This document shows positions 23,484 through 32,729 of a stretch of 38,928 bases of DNA, in pieces; within the stretch, counting starts at the first letter, position 1; each line of letters opens with the position of its first letter. Location: contig SKKH01000084.1 of NCBI GenBank assembly GCA_007121555.1, positions 1 to 38,928 of the forward strand. The letters run 5' to 3'. A program made the position numbers and the translations under genes. The notes beneath the pieces are model-generated. The model saw only the letters and a list, made by a program, of their open reading frames with translations, made no database searches and was not told where the DNA came from. Source of the DNA: Gemmatimonadota bacterium. Its GTDB lineage: Bacteria > Gemmatimonadota > Gemmatimonadetes > Longimicrobiales > Gaopeijiaceae.

Positions 23484-24002
23484 ATGAAGACCCTCCACCT
23501 CCTCAGGCACGCCAAATCCAGCTGGGACGATCCGTCCCTCGGAGATCGAGATCGCCCTCTCTCGTCGAGGGGTCGGAGGGCCGCCGCGAGGATGGAACGA
23601 CACCTCCTGGAGCATGGGATCCGGCCCGACCTCGTGCTCTGTTCGCCCGCCCGTCGGACGGTGGAGACCCTGGACCGCATCTCCCAGGCAGTGGAGGGGG
23701 TCCAGGTGAAGATCCGGGAGTGGATCTACATGGGATCCGTGGGCACCCTCCGGGACCATCTCTCCCATCTGCCCGACACGGTGGCCTCGGTCCTCGTCAT
23801 CGGCCACAACCCCGGGCTGGAGGGTCTGGCACATCAGCTCATGGGCCCCGGTGATCACGACCCTTCGGTGGACGCCCTGCGGACGAAGTACCCCACCGGG
23901 GCCCTGGCCACCCTCGAGGGACCTCGGATCTGGTCCGCTCTGACTCCGGATTCCTGCGTGCTCCGCGCCTTCGTACGACCCCGGGAACTGGAGCACGACT
24001 GA
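23484..24002 (+). CDS. sixA: SixA-like histidine phosphatase
   Basis: This 172-residue enzyme of the phosphoglycerate-mutase-like histidine phosphatase superfamily contains the phosphorylated His9 in LHLLRHAKSSW, the RPLSSRGRRAA region, VLCSPARRTVET and the second active histidine in VIGHNPGLE. Small proteins of this shape remove phosphate from phosphohistidine (SixA) or from small phosphoesters. It faces the CYTH/CHAD-like gene tail to tail (54 bp). SixA-like and CHAD/CYTH genes are often linked, which suggests a shared polyphosphate or phosphohistidine theme; that link is inference. Confidence 0.85.
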   Translation: MKTLHLLRHAKSSWDDPSLGDRDRPLSSRGRRAAARMERHLLEHGIRPDLVLCSPARRTVETLDRISQAVEGVQVKIREWIYMGSVGTLRDHLSHLPDTVASVLVIGHNPGLEGLAHQLMGPGDHDPSVDALRTKYPTGALATLEGPRIWSALTPDSCVLRAFVRPRELEHD

Positions 24003-24056
24003 CCCCCGGCCTTCCGGAGCTCAGGCCTCCGCCCATCCCCAGCCCGAGGGATCCAT

Positions 24057-25058
24057 TCACGCCAGGGGAGACCGCGGCCTGGAGAGTTGTCGTCCCGCCA
24101 GGAGGAGTGCCCGGGTGAACACGTGTGAGTCCCCCACTGGTGCTCCTGCATCGGAGGAATACTCCTTCCGGGCCTGCTGGAGCACGGCCAGGGTGTCCCC
24201 GAGTTCCGCCGGAGATGAGACGGGATCTGAATTGTCCTCCTGCACCAATGCAAGGAGGGTACGGAGGTGGGATAGGGCGATCTCCACCTGCTCGAGGGCC
24301 TGGGCGGATCCGGTCTGTCGAGCCGCATAGTCATGTGCCAGGGCGTGTTCGATGCAGGTGTAGCCGCGATCTGTCATGCCCCCAGAGGCAGGCGTCGCCT
24401 CGACGGGGTCGGGGAACGACCACGGCTCGACCACGGGCCCTCCGCCCCTGGCCAGCCAGGCACCCCTCGCGGCCTTGCTGGGACCGAGCATGCGAAAGGG
24501 AAGCTCATCCAGCAGCCGGGACGCCAGGTCGAACAGGCGCCAGACGGGACCTTCCTGCAACTCCAGCTCCAGTTCACGAACCTCTTCTATCCCGTCCCCG
24601 GCCTGAATCTGGCCCTGGTCGAGGGCCGCTTCCACCTTCCACCCCTCGGCGCCCACCTGGAGTCGGGTCCGATGGATGTCGGTGGTGAACTCCGGCTGCA
24701 CCCCCTCGGCCAGGAGCGCAGCCCGAAGGCCGATCCAGCCGTCCAGTGGGAAGGCTTCGGGAAGCCTCGTGAGATCCGGCTCCTCCCCGGACAGGCGGAC
24801 CTCGCTCTCCAGGCGATCATGCCCGCCAGGACCCGACATGGCCTTGAAGGTCTGGATGACGACGTCGTGGACCCGCCGCACCCTGAGAGCGGCCCGGGCC
24901 CGATGAAGGCTCCCATCCGCAGTGTCGAAGTAGGTGGAGACCATGCGCACGGAGCTCGGCCCCGACCGCCTGAGCTCGAGCAGGAGCGGAGTCTCCAGGA
25001 CCCGGGCGACCGACTCGGACGAGAGCTGGAGTTTGAGTTCCACTTCGCGTTGGACCAT
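24057..25058 (-). CDS. CYTH-domain protein with degenerate CHAD-like tail
   Basis: This is a 333-residue protein starting at ATG 25058 (MVQREVELKLQL). The ExExK signature of CYTH triphosphatases is at residues 5-9. The tunnel continues with STYFDTADGSLHRARAALRVR, IQTFKAM, then IHRTRLQV, VEAALDQGQI and EVRELELELQEG. Full CYTH-CHAD proteins have about 430-500 residues with conserved histidines in the CHAD helices. Here the last 100 residues keep only one helix like the CHAD start (ALEQVEIALSHLRTLLALV), without the usual histidine. The enzyme may split inorganic triphosphate; the polyphosphate-binding part is probably lost or altered. Confidence 0.8.
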   Translation of the reverse strand: MVQREVELKLQLSSESVARVLETPLLLELRRSGPSSVRMVSTYFDTADGSLHRARAALRVRRVHDVVIQTFKAMSGPGGHDRLESEVRLSGEEPDLTRLPEAFPLDGWIGLRAALLAEGVQPEFTTDIHRTRLQVGAEGWKVEAALDQGQIQAGDGIEEVRELELELQEGPVWRLFDLASRLLDELPFRMLGPSKAARGAWLARGGGPVVEPWSFPDPVEATPASGGMTDRGYTCIEHALAHDYAARQTGSAQALEQVEIALSHLRTLLALVQEDNSDPVSSPAELGDTLAVLQQARKEYSSDAGAPVGDSHVFTRALLLAGRQLSRPRSPLA

Positions 25059-25257
25059 GGGGTGCGTCCCGAACGGATCCAGGGTACGACATGGTACGGC
25101 GGACCGAGATGAACCGCGAGCCCGGCTTCGCCGACATCGAGATGTTCGTCGCTGCAGAGAGGAGTTACCTCGGGGCTGGACTGGCAGGTCCAGTCCCATC
25201 CAGACAAGTTGAGTTCCTGGTCGTCCACCCTTTCCCGTCTCCTACAGGAGCCGTCGT

Positions 25258-26442
25258 ATGCGGTCCCCCCTAGGTCTCTTCGGCATTCTGGCCGGCAGCG
25301 CCCCCCTGTTCCTCCTACTCCTCGGATGCGCGGAGTCACAGGATCTCCCGATCCGGATCGGTGCCACCATGTCCCAGACCGGCGCCTACGCCACCCAGGG
25401 GGTTCCGGCCGGCAACGGCTACCGGCTCTGCCAGGAACACGTGAACACCGAAGGAGGTGTGCTGGGCCGCACCATCGAATTCGAGATCCACGACGACGAG
25501 TCCAGCTCGGAGACGGCCATCAACCTCTACGAACGGATGATCACCGAGGACGGGGTCGACCTGGTGATGGGCCCCTACGGCTCCACCCTCACCGAGGCGG
25601 TCGCCCCGGTCACCGAGGCGCATCGGCAGGTTCACATTTCCCCCCTGGCCGCCACCACCTCCATCTGGGAGCAGGGCCGACAGTATCTCTTCATGGTCCT
25701 CCCCCCCGCCGAGCTGTTCCTGGCCGGTCTCATCGAGATGGCCCATGAGCGGGACCTCGAGAGGGTGGCGGTCATCGAGGAGGATCAGCTCTTCCCCCGA
25801 GCTGCGGGCTCAGGGGCGGCGGAGCTGGCCCGAGAGCGGGGGATGGAGGTCGTGCTCCACGAGAGCTACCCCAGCGGGACCGAGGACTTCTCCGAGCTCC
25901 TCGCCCGCGTTGAGGAGGGTGAAGTCCAGGCTCTGGCCATGGCGGCCTCGGCCCTGGACGACTTCATCGCGGTGGTGAGGCAGATGGAGGAGGCAGGCGT
26001 GGACGTCGTGATGTTCGGCACCTCTGGCGCCGTCGACGAGTTCCAGGAGGCGCTGGGGCCCCTGGCGGAGTATGCCTACGGCCTCTCGGCCTGGGAACCC
26101 AGCCTTCCCAATCCAGGGAACGAGGAGTTCGTGGCGGCCTACCGGGAGGCCTTCGGCACTGCCCCCAGCTTCCATGCCGCCGGCGCCTACGGAAGCTGCC
26201 AGATCTTCATGGAGGCGATCCGACGGGCCGGCACGCTGGATTCCGATGACCTCCGTCGCGAACTCCTGGATCTCGAAACGACCACGGTCTTCGGGGACTA
26301 CGCGGTGGACGAACGGGGATACCAGACGGCAAATCAGGGTGCCTTCATCCAGTGGCAGGACGGAGAGCGGGTAGTGGTCTGGCCCGACGACGTGGCCACC
26401 GCCGAACCCCGATTCCCCACACCTGGGTGGGCTGAGCGGTAG
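25258..26442 (+). CDS. type-1 periplasmic solute-binding lipoprotein (branched-chain amino acid type)
   Basis: This is a 394-residue precursor. ATG 25258 has AGGAG 7 bases upstream. The lipobox LLLGC ends the signal (Cys24). Family marks of LivJ/K-like (Peripl_BP_6) proteins are IRIGATMSQTGAYATQG, LCQEHVNTEGGVLGRTIE, the DDESSSETAINLYERMI helix, MGPYGSTLTEAVAPVTE and the C-terminal YGSCQIFMEAIRRAG. These proteins capture amino acids, amides or similar polar solutes for an ABC importer. No permease or ATPase gene is next to it, so it serves a distant transporter or acts as a sensor. Its stop is followed directly by a dispersed repeat copy. Confidence 0.9.
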   Translation: MRSPLGLFGILAGSAPLFLLLLGCAESQDLPIRIGATMSQTGAYATQGVPAGNGYRLCQEHVNTEGGVLGRTIEFEIHDDESSSETAINLYERMITEDGVDLVMGPYGSTLTEAVAPVTEAHRQVHISPLAATTSIWEQGRQYLFMVLPPAELFLAGLIEMAHERDLERVAVIEEDQLFPRAAGSGAAELARERGMEVVLHESYPSGTEDFSELLARVEEGEVQALAMAASALDDFIAVVRQMEEAGVDVVMFGTSGAVDEFQEALGPLAEYAYGLSAWEPSLPNPGNEEFVAAYREAFGTAPSFHAAGAYGSCQIFMEAIRRAGTLDSDDLRRELLDLETTTVFGDYAVDERGYQTANQGAFIQWQDGERVVVWPDDVATAEPRFPTPGWAER

Positions 26443-26448
26443 AGGCTC

Positions 26449-26489
26449 TGTCGAGGAGCTGGAGCGGCCACCGTTAGGAGCGCCAGGGC
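26449..26489 (+). repeat. degenerate dispersed intergenic repeat, copy B
   Basis: The stretch starting aggctctgtcgaggag and ending ccgttaggagcgc pairs with copy A at 12369-12407 (about three quarters of aligned bases identical). It lies just after the stop codon of the solute-binding protein gene, in the 85-bp convergent gap before the flavoprotein gene. Confidence 0.5.
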
Positions 26490-26527
26490 CTCGGGGGGTC
26501 GCGCGGGCCTGGAGGCGGCGCCGACGC

Positions 26528-27811
26528 TCAGGGCGATGCGACGGAGGCGGCACCTGCACTCCGACCCGCCCGTCGGCCCGTGGCCCAGGCCCACGCGAAG
26601 TTGTAGCCCCCGATGGGCCCGAAGGCGTCGAGGAGTTCTCCGCAGAGGAACAGCCCCGGGTGGATCCGACTCTCCAGCGTTCGGGGATGCACCTCCTCCA
26701 GCGCCACCCCGCCCCCGGTGACTTCGGCCTTCCGGTACCCCTCGTCGCCGGTCCAGGGAAGGGGATAGGCCGCCAAAGCACGGACCAGCGCGGTCCGCTC
26801 CGACCGCTTGAGACGAGCCAGCGCACGGGAGGTGGGCACCCCGGTCTCCGTGAGGATCCGGTCCGCCAGCCTCCCTGGGAGGTGGCGGCGCAGAAGGGCT
26901 CCGACGGATCCCTTGGATCCCTCGATGAACCGAGATTCCCAGGTGGCCTCGCTCTCCCGGGTCCAGGCGACCTCCAGCGTCTGTGTCCGACCTCGGGCAC
27001 GGGCCTGTACCGCGAAGTGCGAGATGTCCAGGACGGCGGGTCCCGAATACCCGCGGTGGGTGAAGAGAAAACCGCCCTGGGTCCGGCTCCTTCCGTCGCC
27101 CAGGCGATCCGGCGCCCCTCGTGCCGTCAACTCCACCTCAAGGGAAACCCCCGCCAGGCCGGCGTGAACCGGAGGATCGGTGAGGAGTGGGGTGAGGGCC
27201 GGGTAGGGGGTCCGGACGGTGTGACCCAGCCCGCTGAGGAGGCGAAGGCCCGTGCCATCGCTCCCGGTAGCCGGCACGGACAGCCCCCCGCTAGCCATCA
27301 CGACGACCCCCGCCGCCAGCGTCTCTCCACCGTCGAGATGCACCCGCCACGACGAGGTGGCGCCAGGGGGCTCGAGCCCCTCCACGGAGCGTCGGAAGAG
27401 GATCTGTCCTCCGGCCTCCGTGACACTTCGAACCAGGGTGTCCCGGACGTCTCGCGCTCGATTCGAGACCGGAAAAAGCTTGCCGGTCTCCTCCTCCAGG
27501 GCCAGGGGAAGGGAGAGCTCCCCTTCGAAGAAGGCCCGCTGCTCCCGCAGGGGCCAGGAGAGGAGGAGGTTGCGGAGAGAGTGGGGTGAGGAGGACGTCA
27601 CGTAATCCCGGGGATCCAGCTGTGAGGGGAGGACGTTGCAGCGTCCGCCTCCACTGATCAGGATCTTTCGCCCTCCGTCCCGACTCCGCTCCACCACCGT
27701 CACGCCGCCGGAGGGCCGTTCCCGTGCGGCGAAGAGGGCGGCCATGAGTCCGGCGGCTCCGCCCCCGACGACCACGATGGGGCGGTCGTGTTCGGGGCCT
27801 TTCGGACTCAT
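26528..27811 (-). CDS. BaiN/HI0933-type FAD-dependent oxidoreductase
   Basis: This is a 427-residue flavoprotein. The N-terminal dinucleotide fold [18 protein letters not shown] is followed by [14 protein letters not shown], a near-unique mark of the HI0933/YhiN/BaiN family. Later come [48 protein letters not shown] and the closing [18 protein letters not shown]. Members reduce unsaturated rings or act in unknown redox steps. The start ATG 27811 overlaps the stop of the LLM oxidoreductase gene (ATGA), so the two flavoproteins are co-translated. Substrate unknown. Confidence 0.92.
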   Translation of the reverse strand: MSPKGPEHDRPIVVVGGGAAGLMAALFAARERPSGGVTVVERSRDGGRKILISGGGRCNVLPSQLDPRDYVTSSSPHSLRNLLLSWPLREQRAFFEGELSLPLALEEETGKLFPVSNRARDVRDTLVRSVTEAGGQILFRRSVEGLEPPGATSSWRVHLDGGETLAAGVVVMASGGLSVPATGSDGTGLRLLSGLGHTVRTPYPALTPLLTDPPVHAGLAGVSLEVELTARGAPDRLGDGRSRTQGGFLFTHRGYSGPAVLDISHFAVQARARGRTQTLEVAWTRESEATWESRFIEGSKGSVGALLRRHLPGRLADRILTETGVPTSRALARLKRSERTALVRALAAYPLPWTGDEGYRKAEVTGGGVALEEVHPRTLESRIHPGLFLCGELLDAFGPIGGYNFAWAWATGRRAGRSAGAASVASP

Positions 27812-28860
27812 CGGGGGCGTCCGGCCCCGGCTAGCTCCCGCCGAACCGCCGGGGCTACCCGGGTGCCCAGGAGTTCGATGGCCCGCAGGACCCTGTGGTG
27901 GGGCATGGGACCGACGGTGAGCTGGATCAGAAGCCGCTGATGGCCGAAGAGCTCGTGGTGGCGGAGGATCTTCTCGGTGATCTCATCCGGATCTCCCACC
28001 AAGAGGGGACCCGACGGCCCCCGCTCGACCTCGAATCGCTCCCGGGTGGTGGGCGGCCAGCCCCGCTCCCGACCGATCCGGTTCATGGTCTCGGCGAAGG
28101 GACCGAAGGCCAGATCCGCCGCCTCACCCCCATCCTCCGCCAGGAACCCGTGGACGTTCAGGCTCAGGGGAAGGGATGTGGGGTCGTGTCCGGCCTGGGC
28201 CGCCGCGGACCGGTAGGCCTCGGCGGCGGGGCGGAAGCGAGTCGGAGGACCTCCGATGATGGCCAGCGCCATGGGAAGGCCCAGACGCCCGGCTCGGACC
28301 ACCGAGCCGGGAGACCCTCCTACGGCGAGCCAGACCGGGAGGGGGTCCTGGATCGGACGGGGATAGACGCCCCTCCCGTCGATGGGGGGTCGGTGGAGGC
28401 CGCCGGCCCAATTCACCTTCTCCTGCTCCCGAAGCTGGAGGAGGAGGGTCAGCTTCTCCGAGAAGATCTCGTCGTATTCCTGCAGGTCCTGTCCGAACAA
28501 GGGGAAGGACTCGATGAACGAGCCTCGGCCCACCATGATCTCTGCCCGACCTTCGGAGATGAGATCCAGATGGGCGAAGTCCTGAAAGACCCGGACCGGA
28601 TCGTCGGAGCTCAGCACAGAGACCGCACTGGTCAGCCGGATTCGCTCGGTTCGGGCCGCGGCGGCCGCCAGGACCACGGCGGGAGCAGAGACCGCGTAGT
28701 CCGGGCGATGGTGCTCTCCGACCCCGAAGACATCCAGCCCCACCTGGTCGGCGAGTTCGATCTCCTCGAGAAGGTGGCGGATCCGCTCCCCGGCGCCGAC
28801 CTGGCGGCCGGTTCGGGGATCCAGGGGTGTTTCAGCGAAGGAGTAGATTCCGATGTCCAT
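27808..28860 (-). CDS. LLM-class flavin-dependent oxidoreductase (luciferase-like)
   Basis: This is a 350-residue TIM-barrel enzyme of the bacterial luciferase-like family using FMN or F420. Marks are the start [11 protein letters not shown], then [59 protein letters not shown], and [19 protein letters not shown]. This layout is that of the common 'LLM class' monooxygenase-like proteins whose substrates are mostly unknown. It is coupled by a 4-bp overlap to the BaiN-type flavoprotein, suggesting that they act on the same compound. The heme-oxygenase-like gene ends 75 bp upstream. Confidence 0.92.
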   Translation of the reverse strand: MDIGIYSFAETPLDPRTGRQVGAGERIRHLLEEIELADQVGLDVFGVGEHHRPDYAVSAPAVVLAAAAARTERIRLTSAVSVLSSDDPVRVFQDFAHLDLISEGRAEIMVGRGSFIESFPLFGQDLQEYDEIFSEKLTLLLQLREQEKVNWAGGLHRPPIDGRGVYPRPIQDPLPVWLAVGGSPGSVVRAGRLGLPMALAIIGGPPTRFRPAAEAYRSAAAQAGHDPTSLPLSLNVHGFLAEDGGEAADLAFGPFAETMNRIGRERGWPPTTRERFEVERGPSGPLLVGDPDEITEKILRHHELFGHQRLLIQLTVGPMPHHRVLRAIELLGTRVAPAVRRELAGAGRPR

Positions 28861-28935
28861 GGACGGTGAACACCCCGTCCCCGGGCCGGGGATCCCCCTC
28901 TCAATCGACTCGCCCTCCGGTCCGCCGGTCCCTCC

Positions 28936-30333
28936 TCAGCCCTCGGACCGCGGGATGTCCGAAATCGGTGAGACGGCCATGAGGGAGCGAGAGCGCTCGA
29001 GGGTTCGTTCGACCTGGGCGATCCAGTCCCTGGAGAAGAGGGTCTCATCGGCCAGCCAGCGGACGAGACTCGGCACGGCCATGGTCAGACCCGCCACCTC
29101 GTCGGCCACCGCTGCCGCCAGGAGAGCCCCCGCGCCGGGGACACCCTCGAGCTCGGTGGCGGGAACCGCCGCCGCGAACTCCCTCTTCATCCGGAACAGG
29201 TGCTCGTCGGGAAGGCGATGCTCCCGGAGTTCCCGCAGCGTCGAGAGGGCCTCATGCAGGTTTCCATAAGGGTCCTCCGCCGCCTCGGGATCCATCGAAC
29301 CCAGCTCCTCCAGGAGGACTTCGAGATGGCGTTCCATGAGCCAGCGGGGCATCCCCCTGGCGGCCAGGAGGTTGCTCAACCACATCACGTTCTCCACCCC
29401 CGACGCTCGATCCAGATAGGCCAGGGTGACGAGCCAGGCGCTGTCGCTTCGTGTGAAGGCTCGGCCCCGGTCGCCGTAGCGTGTGGCGTAATAGGGGAAT
29501 TCGGCCCACGAACGCTCTCCCGCCCTCAGGGCGGCGGCCAGCTCCGCTTCGGTGGATGAGATCACGTGGGAACCGGCCGAGGGGTTCAGCTCACGGGCCA
29601 GATCCTTGAAAGGGGTTCGGATCAGAGGATGGAGGGCGGAGAACACCCGCGACATGTCGGCCATGACCCCGTGGGCCGCCCGCGCGGCCCGATCCAGCTC
29701 CCCGGGGGTCAGTTCGACTCGGTCCAGCTCGGCTCCGAACTCCGCCCATCCACCGCGGTCCGCATCGATCCCACCGCCGTCGGTGTGGCCGCTCAGGTAG
29801 GCCAGGCCCCCCTCCGGCGATACCTCGAGGGAATCGGCCACCTGCGGCGCCACGAGCGCCGCTCCGGCCATGGAGCCCTCCATCACATAGGTCACCCCCA
29901 CCAGGGAGACAGGATCCGCGGTCGCCTGAAGTCGGATACGCTGAGCCAGAAGCTGGGCCCGCACAGCAGCCACGGGCGCGATGAGACCCCCCTTGGGATC
30001 AAGGTGCTCGAGGTCCTCCTGGATCACCACGGCCCTTCGAGGCACGCGCTGCCGAAGAAGTTCCAGGCGGCCGTCAGCGCTTCGGGCCAGGGAGGACTCC
30101 AGACTGGTTCGGACGGCGAGGAGGGCCCGAAGGAAGCCGACGTAGCTCTCCCGGCTAAGGCGACCTCCCTCGAGCGCCGCCATGAAGGGAAGTGCCTCCA
30201 CCCGGTCGTGCTCCTTCTGGATCGCTTCCTTCAGCACCCGCCGGACCGCGGCAGGGCCCACCCCACGGAAGGGTGGCGACGGCACCGATTCGGCCCCGGC
30301 GTCGCCCCCGGCGGATTTCCCTTCGACGCTCAT
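28936..30333 (-). CDS. heme-oxygenase-like protein with an extra C-terminal domain
   Basis: This is a 465-residue protein. ATG 30333 is chosen because GAGGAG lies 7 bases upstream. The first half fits biliverdin-forming heme oxygenases: RRVLKEAIQKEHDRVEAL with the likely heme ligand His42, then SRESYVGFLRALLAV and later GVTYVMEGSMAGAALVAPQV, the distal-helix region. The second half (about residues 245-465) is a helical domain with SWAEFPYYATRYGDRGRAF, SDSAWLVTLAYLDRASG and RGMPRWLMERHLEVLLEEL, a pattern I cannot name. Standard heme oxygenases have about 200-220 residues, so this is a fusion. No phytochrome lies here, but a PAS protein and two flavoproteins are close. Confidence 0.75.
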   Translation of the reverse strand: MSVEGKSAGGDAGAESVPSPPFRGVGPAAVRRVLKEAIQKEHDRVEALPFMAALEGGRLSRESYVGFLRALLAVRTSLESSLARSADGRLELLRQRVPRRAVVIQEDLEHLDPKGGLIAPVAAVRAQLLAQRIRLQATADPVSLVGVTYVMEGSMAGAALVAPQVADSLEVSPEGGLAYLSGHTDGGGIDADRGGWAEFGAELDRVELTPGELDRAARAAHGVMADMSRVFSALHPLIRTPFKDLARELNPSAGSHVISSTEAELAAALRAGERSWAEFPYYATRYGDRGRAFTRSDSAWLVTLAYLDRASGVENVMWLSNLLAARGMPRWLMERHLEVLLEELGSMDPEAAEDPYGNLHEALSTLRELREHRLPDEHLFRMKREFAAAVPATELEGVPGAGALLAAAVADEVAGLTMAVPSLVRWLADETLFSRDWIAQVERTLERSRSLMAVSPISDIPRSEG

Positions 30334-30522
30334 GGCGGATCTCCTCTGGCTCATGACAGGCGGCAAGAAAGTACGCCGGTCACGAAGGGGGAACAAGAAG
30401 ACCCCTTCCAGCTCAACCCACACGGATTCGCTCATGGATCAGGGCATTGCACCGTTCAAAAGCGCTTTGGTCCCGACCCATCGATTCACATCCGAGGATA
30501 AAACGCCTGTGCCGTCACCCGC

Positions 30523-32052
30523 TCAGCCGTCGTCCCCGACCCAGGATACCCCGCCTCGGCGAGGGTCTCCAGCCCCCGACCAACCCTTCCTGGAGTGTCG
30601 GACCACGTGCGCTCCTCCGAAGAACAGGTTCAGCCCCGGCCACACCCTGTGTTCAGGCCAACGGGCCGTGAGCCCGTCGACGGCCTCCGACTCGAAGCCT
30701 CCTTCGATCTCCAGACGGCCCTCCTCCAGATGCAGCCGCGGTCGTGCCACCGCCGAGGAGGCGGGAAGATGCTGGTCCAGGAGACCGAGCAGAACCTGAA
30801 GGATAGCGGACCGGATGCGGTTGGATCCGCCGGAGCCGAGCACGGTGAGTCCGGCGCCTCGAGCCTCTTCGACCACCGTGGGTGCCATCATGGAGGTGAG
30901 GCGGGTATCCGGGGGCCACCGACCGAATCCCCGGGGCTGAAGATCGGCCTCACCCAGCATATTGTTCAACATGGCCCCGGTGCCGGGCATGACCCAACCG
31001 GACCCCTCGCCATTGCTGCCGGTGAGGGACGCGGCGTTGCCTCGAGCATCCAGGACACTGATGTGGGTCGTGGCCTCGCGAGCCCGGGGGTGGAGCGAAA
31101 GAACCTCTCTGTAACGAGCCAGGCATTCGGGATCCAGGAGGCGGTCCACCGACTCCTGATCCACCCGGTCCAGAAGTCCCTCTCCCTGACGGGCCTGCTG
31201 GACCAGGTCCAGGGTGGCCGCCAGGCGACGCACGTCTCTCGGGACGGACGTGAGGGGATCTCCTTCGGCCAGGAGGGCCAGGGCGAAGGAGACCAGGAGC
31301 CCTCCTGAGGCCGGAGGGGGGTTCGTCAGTACCCTGTGACCACGGTACTCCAGCTCCAGGGGCGCCCGGACCTGGACCTCGTAGCCTTCGAAGTCCGCGA
31401 GCCGCAGGTGTCCGCCCCCGGACCGGGAGGCCAGGTCCACCGCCCGAGCCACCTCCCCCCGATACATGAGATCGGGCCCCTCCCGGGCGAGGGCGTCGAA
31501 AAAGTCCGCAAGCTCGGGTTGACGATGGCGGTCCCCTCGTGCCAACAGGGTGCCCTCCGGGAGGAAGAGGGCACGGGTTCCCGGTGTGTCACCCAGGATG
31601 GGAGAGAGCACCTGAGCCAGATAGGTCTGGAGGGGGAGGATCTCCACCCCTTCCCGGGCCGCCGCCACCGCCGGGGCGATCAGGCGGAGCATGGGCACGC
31701 TTCCCAGCTCCCGATGGAGACGGAAGGCGCCGGCCACGATCCCCGGCACCGCCGCAGAGCCGAGGCCGATGTGAAAGGCCTGGCGAGCCGCACCGAAATC
31801 CACCTCGATCCTGCGGAAGTCCTCCTGCTCGGCGGGGAATCGGCGACCCGGCGTCTGGACGAAAAAGTCGTAGACCCGGGCCGGACCCTCGGCGGGCCGG
31901 GCCAGGAGGAACCCACCTCCCCCCGGGGACACCAGAAGGGGCTCGGCCGCGCAGGCGGCCCACAGTGCGGCGATCACCGCGTCGAATGCGTTACCGCCCT
32001 CCCGGATGACGTCCCGGGCGGCCGCGGCCGTGACCGGGTGCCCGCATGCCAC
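30523..32052 (-). CDS. ggt: gamma-glutamyltransferase
   Basis: This 509-residue Ntn-hydrolase cleaves gamma-glutamyl bonds (glutathione and related compounds). The start must be GTG 32052, because the frame closes ten codons upstream. Marks are AVACGHPVTAAA (its first two residues lie before the start), VIREGGNAFDAVIAAL and LLVSPGGGGF. The autocleavage and catalytic Thr328 sits in EATTHISVLDARGNA, and SGWVMPGTGAMLNNMLGE and VLGSGGSNRIRSAILQ follow. There is no signal peptide, which makes it cytoplasmic, unlike most bacterial forms. It lies 14 bp after the PAS gene, so these two are one unit. Confidence 0.9.
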   Translation of the reverse strand: MACGHPVTAAAARDVIREGGNAFDAVIAALWAACAAEPLLVSPGGGGFLLARPAEGPARVYDFFVQTPGRRFPAEQEDFRRIEVDFGAARQAFHIGLGSAAVPGIVAGAFRLHRELGSVPMLRLIAPAVAAAREGVEILPLQTYLAQVLSPILGDTPGTRALFLPEGTLLARGDRHRQPELADFFDALAREGPDLMYRGEVARAVDLASRSGGGHLRLADFEGYEVQVRAPLELEYRGHRVLTNPPPASGGLLVSFALALLAEGDPLTSVPRDVRRLAATLDLVQQARQGEGLLDRVDQESVDRLLDPECLARYREVLSLHPRAREATTHISVLDARGNAASLTGSNGEGSGWVMPGTGAMLNNMLGEADLQPRGFGRWPPDTRLTSMMAPTVVEEARGAGLTVLGSGGSNRIRSAILQVLLGLLDQHLPASSAVARPRLHLEEGRLEIEGGFESEAVDGLTARWPEHRVWPGLNLFFGGAHVVRHSRKGWSGAGDPRRGGVSWVGDDG

Positions 32053-32066
32053 TGCGCCGTCGGGAC

Positions 32067-32648
32067 TCAGGAGCCGGTCTCCTCATCGCCGACGCCCAGG
32101 TGCTTCGCCGCGCAGTCGGGACAGACCCCATGGGTCACGCTGCCACGGGTCTCCGCCTCGAGGTAGACCTCCAGCTCCTCCCAGAAGCCCTCATCCGATC
32201 GGATGTTCTTGCACCAGGAACAGATGGGCACGAGACGCCGCAGACTGCGCGCCTCCTCCTCTGCGATCCGCTGGGCCGTGATGTTGCGGGTGACCACGAT
32301 GTAGCCCGCGAGCCGGTCGACCTTCACCAGGGGAGAGACCGTACCCCGGTGCCAATGCTCCCGGCCATGACCGTCGCTCACCGAGACCTCGAAGGACTCG
32401 CGAGTCCGGCTCGCGCGGACCCGCTCGATCATTTCGACCTGAGCGTCCCGAAATGCGGGTCCGACGAACTCCAGGATGTCCCGGCCCAACATCTCCTCCA
32501 TGGTGTATCCCTCCCCAGGGCGATTCGTGAACCGAACGATCCTGGAGAGATCGACCACGATGATCATATCCTCAAGACCTGCAAGGACATAGGCCATGTC
32601 ATCTCGAGTAAGGCCCAGGGATGGAGGAGCTCCCTTGGGCCCGGTCAT
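32067..32648 (-). CDS. PAS-domain sensor protein with Cys-rich tail
   Basis: This is a 193-residue soluble protein. ATG 32648 is chosen over GTG 32657 because a G-rich stretch precedes it. The PAS domain runs from about residue 18 to 125 (LAGLEDMIIVVDLSRIVRFTN, then GRDILEFVGP and YIVVTRNITAQR). A tail follows with Cys143-x-x-Cys146 (PICSWCKNIR), EGFWEELEVYLEAET, His173 and Cys176-x-x-Cys179. This tail is known from other short PAS and sensor proteins and probably binds a metal or is redox-active. There is no kinase or output domain, so it must act through a partner or as a small redox sensor. It is upstream of and close to ggt. Confidence 0.82.
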   Translation of the reverse strand: MTGPKGAPPSLGLTRDDMAYVLAGLEDMIIVVDLSRIVRFTNRPGEGYTMEEMLGRDILEFVGPAFRDAQVEMIERVRASRTRESFEVSVSDGHGREHWHRGTVSPLVKVDRLAGYIVVTRNITAQRIAEEEARSLRRLVPICSWCKNIRSDEGFWEELEVYLEAETRGSVTHGVCPDCAAKHLGVGDEETGS

Positions 32649-32729
32649 GACGGCCACCCCACGTCAGACCTCGGAGCCACGTCGAGGTAAGGGCGAAGGG
32701 GGGCCGTCACGCCGAGTCGCTCGAGCACG

